Positions 53,971 to 63,825 of a stretch of 64,000 nucleotides of DNA are shown piece after piece. Position numbers and translations under genes: made by a program. Origin of the DNA: Lepidostoma basale (lineage: Eukaryota; Arthropoda; Insecta; Trichoptera; Lepidostomatidae). Numbering within the stretch: the stretch's first letter is position 1; each line of letters starts with the position of its first letter. The stretch covers positions 3,502,501-3,566,500 of the forward strand of contig JAHDVF020000016.1 in NCBI GenBank assembly GCA_022606425.2. The letters are read 5' to 3'. The notes under the pieces were generated by a model. The model was given only the letters and a program-made list of their open reading frames with translations. It did not search any database and was not told the DNA's origin.

Positions 53971-54446
53971 TGTGAAAATTATTACATGCTTCAATAAACC
54001 TAATAAATGTTTTACGAAACAATACCACGAATAAAAATAAAGAATTCACTTCAAAGCTTGATAATTGTATTATGTATTTAGGTTCAAATATCCTGCCGTA
54101 TACAAATGTGAAAATCAACGAGAAAATGCTACAACAAAAAGGCCCAAATGGCATCCGAAGGACCAGCAAAAATATTAAACCTAACCTAACCTAACCTAAC
54201 CTAACCTAACCTAACCTAACCTAACCTAACCTAACCTAACCTAACCTAATAAATGTTTTACGAAACAATACCACGAATAAAAATAAAGAATTCACTTCAA
54301 AGCTTGATAATTGTATTATGTATTTAGGTTCAAATATCCTGCCGTATACAAATGTGAAAATCAACGAGAAAATGCTACAGCAAAAAGGCCCAAATGGCAT
54401 CCGAAGGACCAGCAAAAATATTAATAAACTGTGAAACAAACCGTAT
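53971..54446. repeat. tandem duplication of a chimeric unit around telomeric repeats
   Basis: Unit 1 (53971-54178) joins a copy of 53441-53500, a 22-base filler (AATAAAAATAAAGAATTCAC TT) and the 3' part of SINE-B. Unit 2 (54245-54446) repeats the last 34 bases of the first piece, the same filler and a longer SINE-B end. The two units differ at about one base. Between them lie 14 CCTAA units. The filler word AAAGAATTCACTTCAA also occurs at 54467-54482. Confidence 0.85.
54179..54249. repeat. interstitial telomeric array (CCTAA)14
   Basis: Uninterrupted CCTAA units, the complement of the TTAGG telomere repeat of most insects and many other arthropods. Unique-type sequence on both sides shows that it is internal. 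The array starts and ends at points where the flanks already have TTAA or CCTAA. Confidence 0.9.
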
Positions 54447-54449
54447 TGA

Positions 54450-55660
54450 AATAATATTCTTATCTAAAAAGAATTCACTTCAACCATCAATTTATGGATG
54501 TTGAAAGAGGTATTTATACCCTTCCTGGTGGTCACCACCAGTCCAGTAAACGGATAATAATACCCTTGCTGCAAAGAATGGGTTAACTTATCAATAAAAA
54601 AATAAGCCAAATTAAGTACTCTTGAAGTATTATATGTAGAATAGAATAACAGAGGAATAATCTATTGAGTATCGAGCTAATGCAATTGCATCTGTGCTTT
54701 GTTGATGGACGGCAGTGTTTAATCTAAAGGCATTTCGAAATGTTCCGGTTAACGATTTTATACGTGGGTCGAGAATTGTGCTGTTTCATATCAGTAAAAC
54801 TTATAGTATAAATTAATATAACGTTGTAGGATGCTAATTCTCACGACAACTCCATCCAGGTATTTCTCTTCATCTCTTCCCCTCGAAAATAGCCTATTTC
54901 CATCATAATCGTTTTCCCACATTACAATGCATTAACCATTAATCCAGCCCCAATTAAAAAAAATAGGACTTTAGCATATACCCTAAGTCCTCCCTCACCC
55001 TCTTTGGGAGGAGCATTCCGGGTTACACATCAAATCACATTTCCAACAATGTTTCCAACATATGTAATAATTATGGCCATTATATCTGAACATCTATAAC
55101 CTTGAAGATCCAAGTGTCCCTGATTGAGCGGTTATTTTGAGTTTTGAGCTTGTTTAAAAAATATGTTAGTTGATTTTTTATATAAGTGTTGCTGGTGGCT
55201 ATTTGAATATTGTTTAAGTATGAAACGCAACATCTTATACTTTAAAATGTTCTAAAAAGCGTTCTGTAATTTTCTTTTTCACGACACAGGGGAAAATATA
55301 AAAAGAATCCATCAAATTTTCCACTTTAAACATCTTATTTGAAACTACCATGTCTGGCGAAGGGCTGAATTGAGATACTTATTAACCGAAGCTGTATAAA
55401 TTCTTCTATGCACTGGTGATTCTGTCAGGCGGAGAGCTACCCTCTTTGAGGGAGGCCATAAAATGAATTTAGGAAATAAGTGCGTACCTTTGTGTTCAAA
55501 AAGAATAATGAAAGTTTGATGTTAGCTAATTAATTGTATAAGAAAGGATATATCTTTAGCAGTAGGTTTTGTAAGAAAAACTGAAACGTTTTTAAAAATT
55601 TTAATAAAATAACAAAAACATGTGTTAAAATTATTGCCAAAATTACTGAAGAAAAACTAA
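54450..55660. other. no recognised feature
   Basis: AT-rich. 55560-55665 may be the decayed RT-to-endonuclease linker of the PLE that follows. Confidence 0.3.
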
Positions 55661-55668
55661 TCCAATAG

Positions 55669-56004
55669 GGAGTTCACAAATTAAAATGCAATGATTTCCC
55701 ATCTTGATACATAGGTAAAACTACTAGAAATTTAAATTTAAGAATTAAAGAACACTTAAGATGCTTATCTAATAAAAACTTTTCGGAATTTGCAAATCAT
55801 CTCATTGAAAGAGATCATTCGTTCAATAAAGATAACAGCGTTGATATTTTATACATAAACAATAAAAATATATCTAAAAATAATCTGGAAATTTCGAAAA
55901 TTAAAAAGGTAACTAAAAATAACGAAGATATTATAAACAACCAACCAAACTTAACTTCTAGTCCCTTCAGCGATTTATTTCCCCTGTCTCATAATTCCAA
56001 CTAA
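55669..56004 (+). pseudogene. GIY-YIG endonuclease domain of PLE P3
   Basis: One frame reads GVHKLKCNDFPS, a stop, YIGKTTRNLNLRIKEHLRCL, SNKNFSEFANHLIERDHSFN, KDNSVDILYINNKNISKN and ends SDLFPLSHNSN with TAA at 56002-56004. G(I)Y is degenerate (GVH), while YIG, the catalytic-type R in LRIKEH, and the FANH-LIE-DH block match the P1 endonuclease at 34047-34310. The single TGA falls just before YIG. The RT is missing upstream. A hammerhead-like terminus follows 110 bases downstream on the same strand, the normal PLE order. Confidence 0.8.
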
Positions 56005-56090
56005 ACAACAATTTACCCTGCCGCCAAATTTAATCAACCCCCCTCCCCTTCACTTTTTCAGACGTCATTTAGTATATAAGTAATTACTCA

Positions 56091-56270
56091 ATATCATTCA
56101 ACTGTTGAAATTCATACACTGAAGAAGGGAAGTTTGTGTCCCGAAACATGTTTGTTAAAAGTGCAAAAAAGTGTTGTGAAAATACAATGTTTTAAAAAAG
56201 TTTTTCAAATGTGAATCCACAACACAAAGTGATAGCGAATATAGAAGAAATGATTGAAGAGATTTAAAAA
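56091..56270 (+). repeat. PLE P3 3' terminus
   Basis: Starts after the endonuclease stop with an AT-rich segment, the ribozyme-like core, then AAGTGTTGTGAAAATACAAT and GAATCCACAACACAAAGTGA. The same order recurs at 56840-56930, 63826-64000 and, inverted, at 42240-42345. Confidence 0.65.
56114..56156 (+). ncRNA. hammerhead-like ribozyme core (P3)
   Basis: Stem I ACA (56116-56118) with TGT (56153-56155). Box CTGAAGA (56119-56125), one base, stem II GGGA (56127-56130) with TCCC (56139-56142), GAAA (56143-56146), palindromic ACATGT, and T at 56152 as the permitted cleavage base. This is the most complete hammerhead fit in the window together with P1, and the only one joined to both a coding remnant and a consensus box. 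Confidence 0.6.
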
Positions 56271-56484
56271 AAATCAATTTTCGTGAAATTGTCAGTTACA
56301 ACATAAATTAAATAATTAACGTGTAACATAAATTAAATAAACACAAAAGTCCGGATCGTCCATGTCAACATGTGCAGCATCGAAAAAAACATATGCTAAA
56401 TTGAAAACGGTGGATTCGTGGAACATAAATTGAATAGACAATATGTGCACCATCTAAAAAGAACATTTTGTGTTCAATAATTTT

Positions 56485-56750
56485 TATTTTGTTATTTTAT
56501 TTTATATCATTGTATTTTATATTATTGTATTTTATATTATTTGTTTTAGATTTATGTTGTGGGTGTTGGACAATCGAAGTGTGCGCGGGAGATGCCTATT
56601 GGTGGCGATGAGGTTCGCAACCCATCACACCGCGTCTCCCGCGGGGCGAAAAGAGAAGGATGGAGTGCCGCATCAGCAAAAGTGTGACAGTCCATTCTTT
56701 CTGCCTACCCTTTCGGGGAGACGGCGTGATGGTTAGTTAGTTAGTTAGTT
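56485..56750 (+). mobile_element. S1 nonautonomous element, copy 2
   Basis: TTTTGTTATTTTATTTTATA head, GTTGGACAATCGAAGTGTGC, GATGAGGTTCGCAACCCATC, GCGGGGCGAAAAGAGAAGGA, then CAGTCCATTCTTTCTGCCTA and GACGGCGTGATGGTTAGTTA with (TTAG)n to 56750. Very similar to 47123-47365. It sits between two P3 segments. Confidence 0.75.
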
Positions 56751-56752
56751 GT

Positions 56753-56930
56753 CAGTTACCTCCAAGATTTATAATTCTTTTGTATTCGCCATCACTTTGT
56801 GCTGTGGATTCATTTGAACAGTTTTTTAGGTTAAACATTTTACACTGAAAATGGGCGTATGTCCCCAAACATGATTGTGAAAAGTGAAATAAAGTGTTGT
56901 AAAAATACAATTTGTTCAAAAAATTATTCA
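56753..56930. mobile_element. PLE P3 inverted terminal pair, decayed
   Basis: 56765-56815 is minus-sense distal P3 (complement AATCCACAGCACAAAGTGAT). 56840-56930 is plus-sense with CACTGAAAATGGGCGTATGT, CCCCAAACATGATTGTG and AAGTGTTGTAAAAATACAA. The box reads CTGAAAA, and GAAA is CAAA. Confidence 0.55.
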
Positions 56931-56944
56931 GATTTACGTTGTTT

Positions 56945-57010
56945 TTGTCAGCGACATGTTTCGCCTAGGGCATTATTTATGTATAATACATAAAACATAT
57001 CACTATCATA
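56945..57010 (-). repeat. PLE P5-type terminus fragment
   Basis: GCGACATGTTTCGCCTAGGG then CATTATTTATGTATAATACA. On the minus strand: AATAATGCCCTAGGCGAAAC then ATGTCGC, with stem GCC/GGC and GAAA. Confidence 0.45.
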
Positions 57011-58035
57011 TAACAAAATAAAAGCTGGAGTAAACTGATAAAAAAAATATCCTAAATATCTTATCCTAACAACAAATATTTGTTTCTTAATTCAGGTAAT
57101 TAGCCCCATGGAAACCTTTTAATTATAAAAAAAATAATTAATTAATCAAACAAAACGGATTGCTCGCACTTTATAAAAGAAGGAATGAAAACATTATTTC
57201 CTAATTAATCTATAATAATAATTATGAAACAATCCTTTAAACATTGTCCAAAAATAAACGTGATACAATCTCGTCTACATCAACCAACTATCAATTTAAG
57301 ATCTACTCATTCAACTAATACGCCTACTCTCAAAAAACAAAAAAAGATTTTATTTTTCTTAAATGAAGAACATTAATATGAAATTCTTTTTATTTGATTT
57401 TATATTAAAAATACAGCTTAAAAAAAAAACTTGAGGTTGTATTTTCGCGTCTGCTCATTTACGCGTCGCAAGTACACATATATTTTTAAAATTTGAGTAA
57501 TTTATTTATTTAATTAGAAATATATACAAATAATCTCTATTATAATTGCGATCAAGCATCTATGGAAAGTACGAAATTTTGTTTATTAACTTAGTTCGTT
57601 TATATTTTAATGTTCGCATAATTTAAAAAATAATTAATGTTTACATTTCCGTTGATTCGGTAATGAGAAAAGCCACGGGCAGACCTCTAACGGTACTTCA
57701 GAGAACTATTACTACACCAGTTAGAATGTAAATTTACTGTATTGAGGCAAACAGAACGCTATTATCATCCTTCTTTTGACCGCCACGCAGGCGGATCTTC
57801 CCTACATGGCACGGTTACTTACAAGTTCAGTTCTTACCATCACGATTACTTACTTTACTAGTTCAGTCAAAACTGAACTAGTACTAGGCAGTAGCTGCGA
57901 CACATTCATAATAATATATTTTTACTTTATTCCACATTATATCTACAGTATTGTATCACAAAAGTATATAGTATTTTATCCAATATGTGGACTTATGAAG
58001 ATATGTTATTGCTGCTTTAGCCATAGTCCGAAACT
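57011..58035. other. no recognised gene
   Basis: AT-rich. A short palindrome CTAGTTCAGT...ACTGAACTAG lies at 57858-57881. The open frame 57776-58057 has no recognisable domain. Confidence 0.3.
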
Positions 58036-58129
58036 GAATGTGCGAAGATTATCTTAAAGATTCTTCTTGGGATCGTGGGTTGGTCCTGTTGTATCATTTT
58101 CAACCGATATTACGGATACCTTCATCTTC

Positions 58130-58545
58130 TTCTTCAATAGTCCAATTGCTCATTTCCTTCTACTCGTGTCCTCTACTTCTACCTCCCAATTTGACACTCG
58201 TAACAATTTCGCTGCATCTCCCCCAAATTCATCCTCCCATTCGTAGCCTTGGTCGTACAATTGGTTTTTACCACTTGGACGCCACTCCAGCATCCTTTTT
58301 GGGGTTCGGGATGACGGCATCCTCTGCTCGTGACCGGCCCATCTCAGTCTATTCAATCTGACCTGTGTGGGGAGACTGGGAGCTTTGTAAATATTGCACA
58401 GCTCTTTATCGTGCTGTACTCTCCAGATTTCACAGGTTCCAGGATTCTGCGCAAGACAGTTGTCAAAAGTATCCAGTTGCTCTGCGGATTTCGCTGTCAT
58501 AGTCCACGCCTCACACTCATAGGTCACCACTGTTAGGAGCATTGT
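58130..58545 (-). pseudogene. LINE C-terminal fragment (family I)
   Basis: A 130-codon minus frame reads VVTYECEAWTMTAKSAEQLD, TFDNCLAQNPGTCEIWRVQH, LPTQVRLNRLRWAGHEQRMP, RTPKRMLEWRPSGK and NWEVEVEDTSRRK. The YGCE-WT-T-----L--F, R--RI-----, LRW-GH--RM, P-R-LEW-P pattern marks the C-terminal half of an insect endonuclease-RT LINE. The frame is open, but the first glycine of YGCE is lost and no RT is upstream. Confidence 0.75.
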
Positions 58546-58559
58546 ATTATACAGGATGA

Positions 58560-59385
58560 TTTTAGTTTTCCTCTATACGCTTTTTGATTTGAACACCGGT
58601 AGTATAGAGAATAAAGTTTTGTTGCCTATTATAATTCTTCTTTCGATTTCTTTATGATATTCGATTTATTTTATTATGGACAAGACAAAGAAAGTGAAGT
58701 CCTTCACTATCTTGTATTTATTACAAAGATCATTTATCAAATATATTTTTAGAATGAAGATACAGGCAGCAACAGTTTATAATAGTAAAACAACTCAAAA
58801 CTCTAAACATACTAACACTAAACGGTAGACCGCATCAGATCCGGTTAAATAAATCATGTAATTTTAAGGTATTTTATGGAAATAATGAATATAAATTAAA
58901 AAACGCCTCCTTTGCTAGTGTCCTAGAACTATCATATTACCCATAACCCAGGACGTCCCCAACTTCGTTAGAGAAGGATGGATGTACATGGATGCAAGAC
59001 ATGAAAGCAGATAGATGAGGTATTCGTCCAGGAGTACACAGATGCACGCTGCTAATGATGATGGTGATAATAAATAAAAATAAAATTTAAATTACAAAAT
59101 ATCATTTACGCTATTATTAATATAAGTGAAGTTATATGATATTTTATAAATGTGATGAAAGAAATAATGATAATAAAAATATCCTTTATAATAAATATTC
59201 AGATTTATTCCAATTAACTTTATTTTTGCTTCCATCGGTTTAGGCAGCTCGCGGTCACCTTCTGGACCATAAACTGGTCGCAGCTAAAACTCAGTGGAAA
59301 AAAACTATTATATATATACTTATTATAAATGATATTTTTATTAATTTGTTATTTATTTTTATGGATATTTTGAAGATGTGCTATA
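58560..59385. other. mostly unrecognised
   Basis: 58930-59050 includes NPGRPQLR then a stop and a WMQDMKAD-like run in another frame, possibly another LINE tail. This is too decayed to assign. The rest is AT-rich. Confidence 0.3.
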
Positions 59386-59389
59386 TGTT

Positions 59390-59715
59390 TACGATGTACG
59401 TTAGAATTTCAAATGGAAGGAATGTAACGCGGAAGAAAATATGATTAACAAAATTATGAAAAGACCATTGCGTTGGTTTGGGCATGAGGAACGAACGAAG
59501 AAATAATGGTAAATATGGAGTCGAAGAACACCGAAGAATACATGGCATGAGCAAATTAATCAATTTTAAATAGACGGCCATCTCAGAAGTCGGATAAATC
59601 GACGTGCGTGTATTACTCGTTGTATGAATGTGTTGAAAGTTAGAGAGGTATATCAGGATAGAGTAAAATGGCAGTCCATACTCTCTTCTTACCCTTCTAG
59701 AGAAACGGCTGGATA
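59390..59715 (+). pseudogene. LINE-A 3' fragment
   Basis: NKIMKRPLRWFGHEERTKK, stop, SRRTPKNTWHEQINQF, DGHLRSRINRRACITRCMNV, LKVREVYQDRVKWQSILSSY and PSRETAG, then a stop. Shows the family's last codons (W-SILS-YPS) most clearly. Confidence 0.8.
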
Positions 59716-59719
59716 GTCG

Positions 59720-60654
59720 ATGTATTTTATTCTACATACGTATGCAATTTTTGATTATTTCTTTGTGAAGTAATGTTTTTCAAATATTTTTTTTATTTCA
59801 AATATAAATATTAAACAGCTGATAAAATTTTATTAATATTTTAATAAAATTTTATCGGCTGATAATATTTCTGTTATTATTATTAGCCAGAAAAACGTAA
59901 CTATCTGCTTCTTCTTTATCGTGTGAATGGTTAGCTATTTCTGTAAGAATGCTCCTATAATGACCGTATCTATCAATTTCTCTTACCATTATGATGTAAG
60001 GTTTGGCTTACTTTGAATCGTTTTCAGGATTGCCTGGTGTCGTAGTTATATTAAAGTAACAGCACATGTTAAAGCACCTTTCTTGCCCCACATCTATAGT
60101 ATAACACATCTCTAGTACCATTTATAACAAAAAATCCGATTTCCTCAGTATTACCGATGCTGGCCCGACTTGACCGTAATTGTCACGCTGAATGGCGCAA
60201 TGTCACTTTTTACCGGAAATTTCACATTGTGCCTTCATCCTTGCACCAGTTCGCTCGACTCTTCAGAAGGAGGCATTAATAATGCAGCGCCGTACCGGAG
60301 TCGAATTACTGTGTGATGTCCCTAACTGAGCAGCCGAAAATAGATTCTACCTGCAATGCCACAGGGCTGTACTTAATATAAAAAATATGTATTACATAAA
60401 AAAAACATTAACAAGAGTAGTACACTAGTGGTGTTACTATAACTATAATACCCGGCGCCCCTGGAAATGACACAAGGTCGGCTAAACATTCCACCACAAT
60501 GGCAAATAATAAGATTACGCCATTTATAGGGTCATTCATACGAAAAGAGTTTGTGACAGAGACACGAAGAAGAAGAAAAAAAACGTAAAAAAGATAAATA
60601 GAATATTAATGTAATAATTTCTTGGTGATGTTCATTATAAATAAAGAAAAAAAC
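59720..60654. other. unrecognised, with a palindrome
   Basis: 59807-59872 is a foldback (AAATATTAAACAGCTGATAA ... TTATCGGCTGATAATATTT) with few mismatches. 60100-60370 is GC-richer without a convincing frame. Confidence 0.35.
59807..59872. repeat. foldback hairpin
   Basis: Arms of about 30 bases, 2-3 mismatches, joined by a short AT centre (ATTTTATTAATATTTTAATA). Possibly a small foldback element. Confidence 0.65.
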
Positions 60655-60830
60655 TTTATTAACTATTTAGCCATCACGCCGTCTCCTTGAAGGGGTTGGC
60701 AGGTTGCTGACATACTTCTCTCGATTTCTCATCATTCATACATCACGTCATGCACGCTCGTCCATTGGACTACTCACGTGGTCCTCAATCTTCCTCAATC
60801 TGTAGTTCCCTTTAAGTATTTTCCCGTTTA
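60655..60830 (-). pseudogene. LINE-A 3' fragment
   Basis: TTAGCCATCACGCCGTCTCC then TTGAAGGGGTTGGCAGG, followed by the complement of the RCMN and RNRR regions. Confidence 0.65.
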
Positions 60831-60954
60831 CATGTAAAAATGCATTTTTTTCTTCTAATTATTGAACATAACAGGCATTTACTATCAACACAAAAACTAA
60901 AGCTGTCTGCCCACATTAGGAAACACCAGACGGAAACATATATTATTTTTCTTC

Positions 60955-61255
60955 TTCCTCTTAGTTTAGGTCGTATGACCTGTTTGTGACGATTGGCTGT
61001 CCTGGGATGATGATGTCCAGCCGCCATTTCTTTGGCAGCCTTCCTGGTAATCTCTTGTTGCTTGGGTTTTCATCTTTAACAATTTTTGCAATTTTTGTAT
61101 TCTCCATGCGGTCCACGTAGTCTCTCCAAAAGCGCCTTCTGCTTCTTCTCCATCTAACTATGTCCTCAACATCACAGACTGACCTTTTCGTTTCATTTCT
61201 GATCCGATCTCTGAGGGTTGTTTTGCCTGCGATGGAGCGCAGGGTTCGCATTTCT
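60955..61255 (-). pseudogene. LINE-B C-terminal fragment
   Basis: An open minus frame reads MRTLRSIAGKTTLRDRIRNE, SVCDVEDIVRWRRSRRRFWR, YVDRMENTKIAKIVKDENP and KRLPGRLPKKWRLDI. Same order as 10440-10815, with W-DYVDRM in place of W-GHV-RM. The 3' side ends in TTCTTCTTCC on the + strand, the GAA-type tail. Confidence 0.75.
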
Positions 61256-61259
61256 GCTA

Positions 61260-61530
61260 CTTTAGAAGGTTCTTAGTTCTTTTGTATCGGCTCTGACCTC
61301 TATTCCATACGTCATGATGGGGCGAACTCATGCCTTGTATATCTTGACATTACTTTACTTGGAAACATATTATGATAATGGTAATTGTAACATACTCGTA
61401 TTTAAAATTTATATTTAAGTATATTGCTCCTATGCGAATATGGATTCTCAAATATGGAGTTTTCAATCAACAATAAATATCAAATACTTTTTTTTTAAAT
61501 AATTACATGCAGTTTAATGAATTGCTCGTA
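61260..61530. other. LINE-like upstream remnant or spacer
   Basis: 61260-61345 may continue the LINE-B copy upstream (minus strand). The rest is AT-rich. Confidence 0.3.
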
Positions 61531-61531
61531 A

Positions 61532-61690
61532 TGATTTAACTAACTAACAAGCACATCACGCAGGCAGAAAGAATGGACCACCATAATACCCTGCCCTGAC
61601 ATACCTCTCGAGCTTCCTCTACATTCATACATCGTAACATGCACGCTCGTCGATTTTTTTCGACTTCGAATGTTGCCGTCTTTTAATGAT
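61532..61690 (-). pseudogene. LINE-A 3' fragment
   Basis: TTTAACTAACTAACAAGCAC then ATCACGCAGGCAGAAAGAAT and the complement of the RCM and RNRR codons. A deletion removed part of the GACGG region. Confidence 0.65.
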
Positions 61691-61746
61691 TTATTAGATA
61701 ATCCTTTGTTTTGGCGGAAACACTTTGATATTTTAACATTATTCAA

Positions 61747-61913
61747 TGTTAAATTAAAAACACTGTTTTATTATCAAAAATTGAGTTTATTTTTTATAAA
61801 ATCGTCGCGACGGCTGTTTCGGTAACCGATGTTACCATCGTCAGGTGTTACAATAAACTGAGTGTTACAAATAACTGAGTTTTGATATTAAAACAGCGTT
61901 TTTAATTTAACAG
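61747..61913. mobile_element. PLE P6 inverted terminal pair
   Basis: TGTTAAATTAAAAACACTGT then TTTATTATCAAAAATTGAGT on the left is mirrored by ACTGAGTTTTGATATTAAAA and CAGCGTTTTTAATTTAACA on the right. A hammerhead-like core lies between, on the minus strand. Confidence 0.7.
61808..61850 (-). ncRNA. hammerhead-like core (P6)
   Basis: Minus strand: box CTGACGA (complement of 61838-61844), one base, perfect 6-bp stem GGTAAC/GTTACC with loop ATCG, then GAAA (complement of 61817-61820) and CAGCCGTC. Stem II is the strongest in the window. Stem I is poor. Confidence 0.5.
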
Positions 61914-61919
61914 TAAATA

Positions 61920-62330
61920 ATAATTTATTAAAGAATTTTGAATTTGTTTAATTATAAAATATGTTTTTTTTTAAATACAGCCCTGTTCTACGTCAAAGTG
62001 CAAGCATACGGTCATGAGCTCACGCCCGCTGGGCTAATTATTCCTTAAGCGATGATTTGATTATTTAACGTTAGTTCCCCCCCTCCTATAAAGGACACTG
62101 CACTATCTCACTTCTCGACGTGCTCGACTCCACCCCTGTCTAGTCGTAGAATTAGGAGGCGTATAAACAGTCTCGACAATCTCATAATGCATTATTGTTG
62201 TTTTAGTGAGTAGTACTTATTTAATCATTTTACAAAACAAACTTTAACCCCACCGACGTCATGTAAAAAATATAAAAGAGTATTATTTTTTTAAGGCTTT
62301 TACGCTGTGGCATAATAATATGTATGTATA
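61920..62330. other. no certain feature
   Basis: CCTCCTATAAAGGACACTGC at 62092-62111 looks like a TATA element, but no transcript is supported. GC-moderate. Confidence 0.25.
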
Positions 62331-62358
62331 ATTTATGGAAATGATATGTTTCACCTCG
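62325..62358 (-). repeat. PLE P5-type fragment
   Basis: ATAATTTATGGAAATGATAT then GTTTCACCTCGC matches the distal part and GAAAC of the P5 core at 63108-63140. Confidence 0.4.
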
Positions 62359-62359
62359 C

Positions 62360-62482
62360 TTAAACTAACTATCTAACTAACTAACCATCAAGCCGTCTCT
62401 CCAGGGGTAAGCAGAAAGAATGGAGTGCCACACTTGCGGTGTGGCACTCCATCCTTCTCTTTTCGCCCCCGCGAATGACATT
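62360..62482 (-). mobile_element. S1 nonautonomous element, 5'-truncated copy 3
   Basis: Starts AACTAACTATCTAACTAACT then ACCATCAAGCCGTCTCTCC. On the minus strand it carries GGGCGAAAAGAGAAGGATGG and AGTGTGGCACTCCATTCTTT. A short inverted match (AGTGCCACAC with GTGTGGCACT) lies in the middle. Confidence 0.65.
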
Positions 62483-62699
62483 GTTTAATATGGAGTCAAT
62501 GCTAAAAAATATTTTTTTATTCTATGGTATTTTATGGTGGTAGCAAATTTTATCTTGCTAGAGCATCATCGAAAAATTACCTTATTTGTGATCCCGTGAA
62601 GAATGGCATATAATACAACAATTTACAATTATACAACATTTAAGAAACCACATAAGTATCTTACCACACATAACACTTTTCGAAATTATTCAGATTAAG

Positions 62700-62945
62700 A
62701 TGGACAACACACGTACATTTAATGTGTGTGTAAGAGAATAATGCCTAGACATTCGGGGGTTAGAAGAATGATTGGAAAACCTAGGCTTAGGTGAGAAAAC
62801 GGCGTGATGAAAGATGCGGCACAGCTTTTACAAGTTACAAATAGAAAGACGGCGGCTGAAGACAGGAAGAGTTGGAGAAGAAAGTTAAAGAAGGCTATGA
62901 CTCGATTTGGGCTGTAACGCCATTGAAGAAGAAGAAGAAGAAGAT
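62700..62945 (+). pseudogene. LINE C-terminal fragment with (GAA)n tail
   Basis: MKDAAQLLQVTNRKTAAEDR, KSWRRKLKKAMTRFGL then stop, and (GAA)6 to 62945. The D---LL-V-N---AAEDR--WR-K---A---- pattern is a common end of insect endonuclease-RT LINEs. Only about 40 codons are left. Confidence 0.65.
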
Positions 62946-62999
62946 TATCGAATGTCACTACACAATTAATTGATATTTTCTGGCAAGACTGTCACAACA

Positions 63000-63200
63000 T
63001 GTCACTTCTAATTATTTCAAGAAAACGGACGGTTTTTTTAACAATATTTTGTATTTAATAAGGATAATTAATACGAATGGAAATATCAATTTTCTTAAAG
63101 CTACATTATAATTTATGGGAAGGATATGTTTCACCTTTCTAAAGCATTATCAAATGTGGAATGTCTTGGAAAGATGTAACATTTCATTCTCATAAATTTA
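63000..63200. mobile_element. PLE P5 inverted terminal pair
   Basis: Minus sense: AATTTATGGGAAGGATATGT, TTCACCTTTCTAAAGCATTA and TCAAATG. Plus sense from 63155: GGAATGTCTTGGAAAGATGT, AACATTTCATTCTCATAAAT. The minus core has TTGATAA, one base, GCTTT/AAGGT stem (one G-U pair at the base) and GAAA. Confidence 0.6.
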
Positions 63201-63825
63201 TTTATTTATTTATTGATCATTTACCAAGAACATGGTTTTAATACCTCTCAAATGGGGTTACCCGTTCTAGGGAGGCATTATAAAAAAGATTCTAGATAAA
63301 AAAATAAAGCTTTATTCGTATTAGTTATTTAATATGTTGTTTCATATCATTGTTCAAGAAAAAATAAATAAATAAATTATGAAATTTTATTTGAATAAAA
63401 AATAATAATAAAATATTTAATATTTGTAACTTCTATAAAAAAAACTGTGAAAGGAATAAAAAGGTATGGTTTTGAATAAAGTAATCGATATCGCCCAGCC
63501 CTTAGCTACCCGATTCCCTTTCAGTACGCTCCCTCACTCCGCTGTCGACCCCCACTGCAGGAGGCAGTAATGCTCACTTAAGCGTTCTGATGAAAAGTAT
63601 TATTTCTTCAGCCCGAATTGATACGTGAATAATGGCCCCCAGAACGGAATATTGAATCGGAATCCAAATTGGAGATTCGGTTTCAATACGAATATGTAAG
63701 AAATTCGCTTTCACGTTAAGCAAAAGCTTGAATTATGTTTTTGATAAACTAAAGGCATTTATACTATGAAACTTCGTAATGATGTTTTTTTATGAATGAA
63801 AAGAGTTCCATATTCGCTTATACTT
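63201..63825. other. possible LINE 3' end, then unrecognised
   Basis: 63198-63300 reads on the minus strand as a gene-end-like segment followed by (AAAT)n, as in Jockey-type tails. No protein motif is present. 63480-63700 is GC-moderate and unrecognised. Confidence 0.3.

Noticed and set aside
54179..54249. Chromosome end
   Set aside because: The CCTAA array is only 14 units long and has ordinary sequence on both sides, so it is interstitial.
56470..56736. 88-codon gene
   Set aside because: It lies across S1; its last residues are just the LINE-A-derived tail in frame, and the front is low-complexity.
62092..62130. Promoter with TATA box
   Set aside because: TATAAAG alone is not enough in AT-rich DNA; no transcript or LTR structure was found around it.
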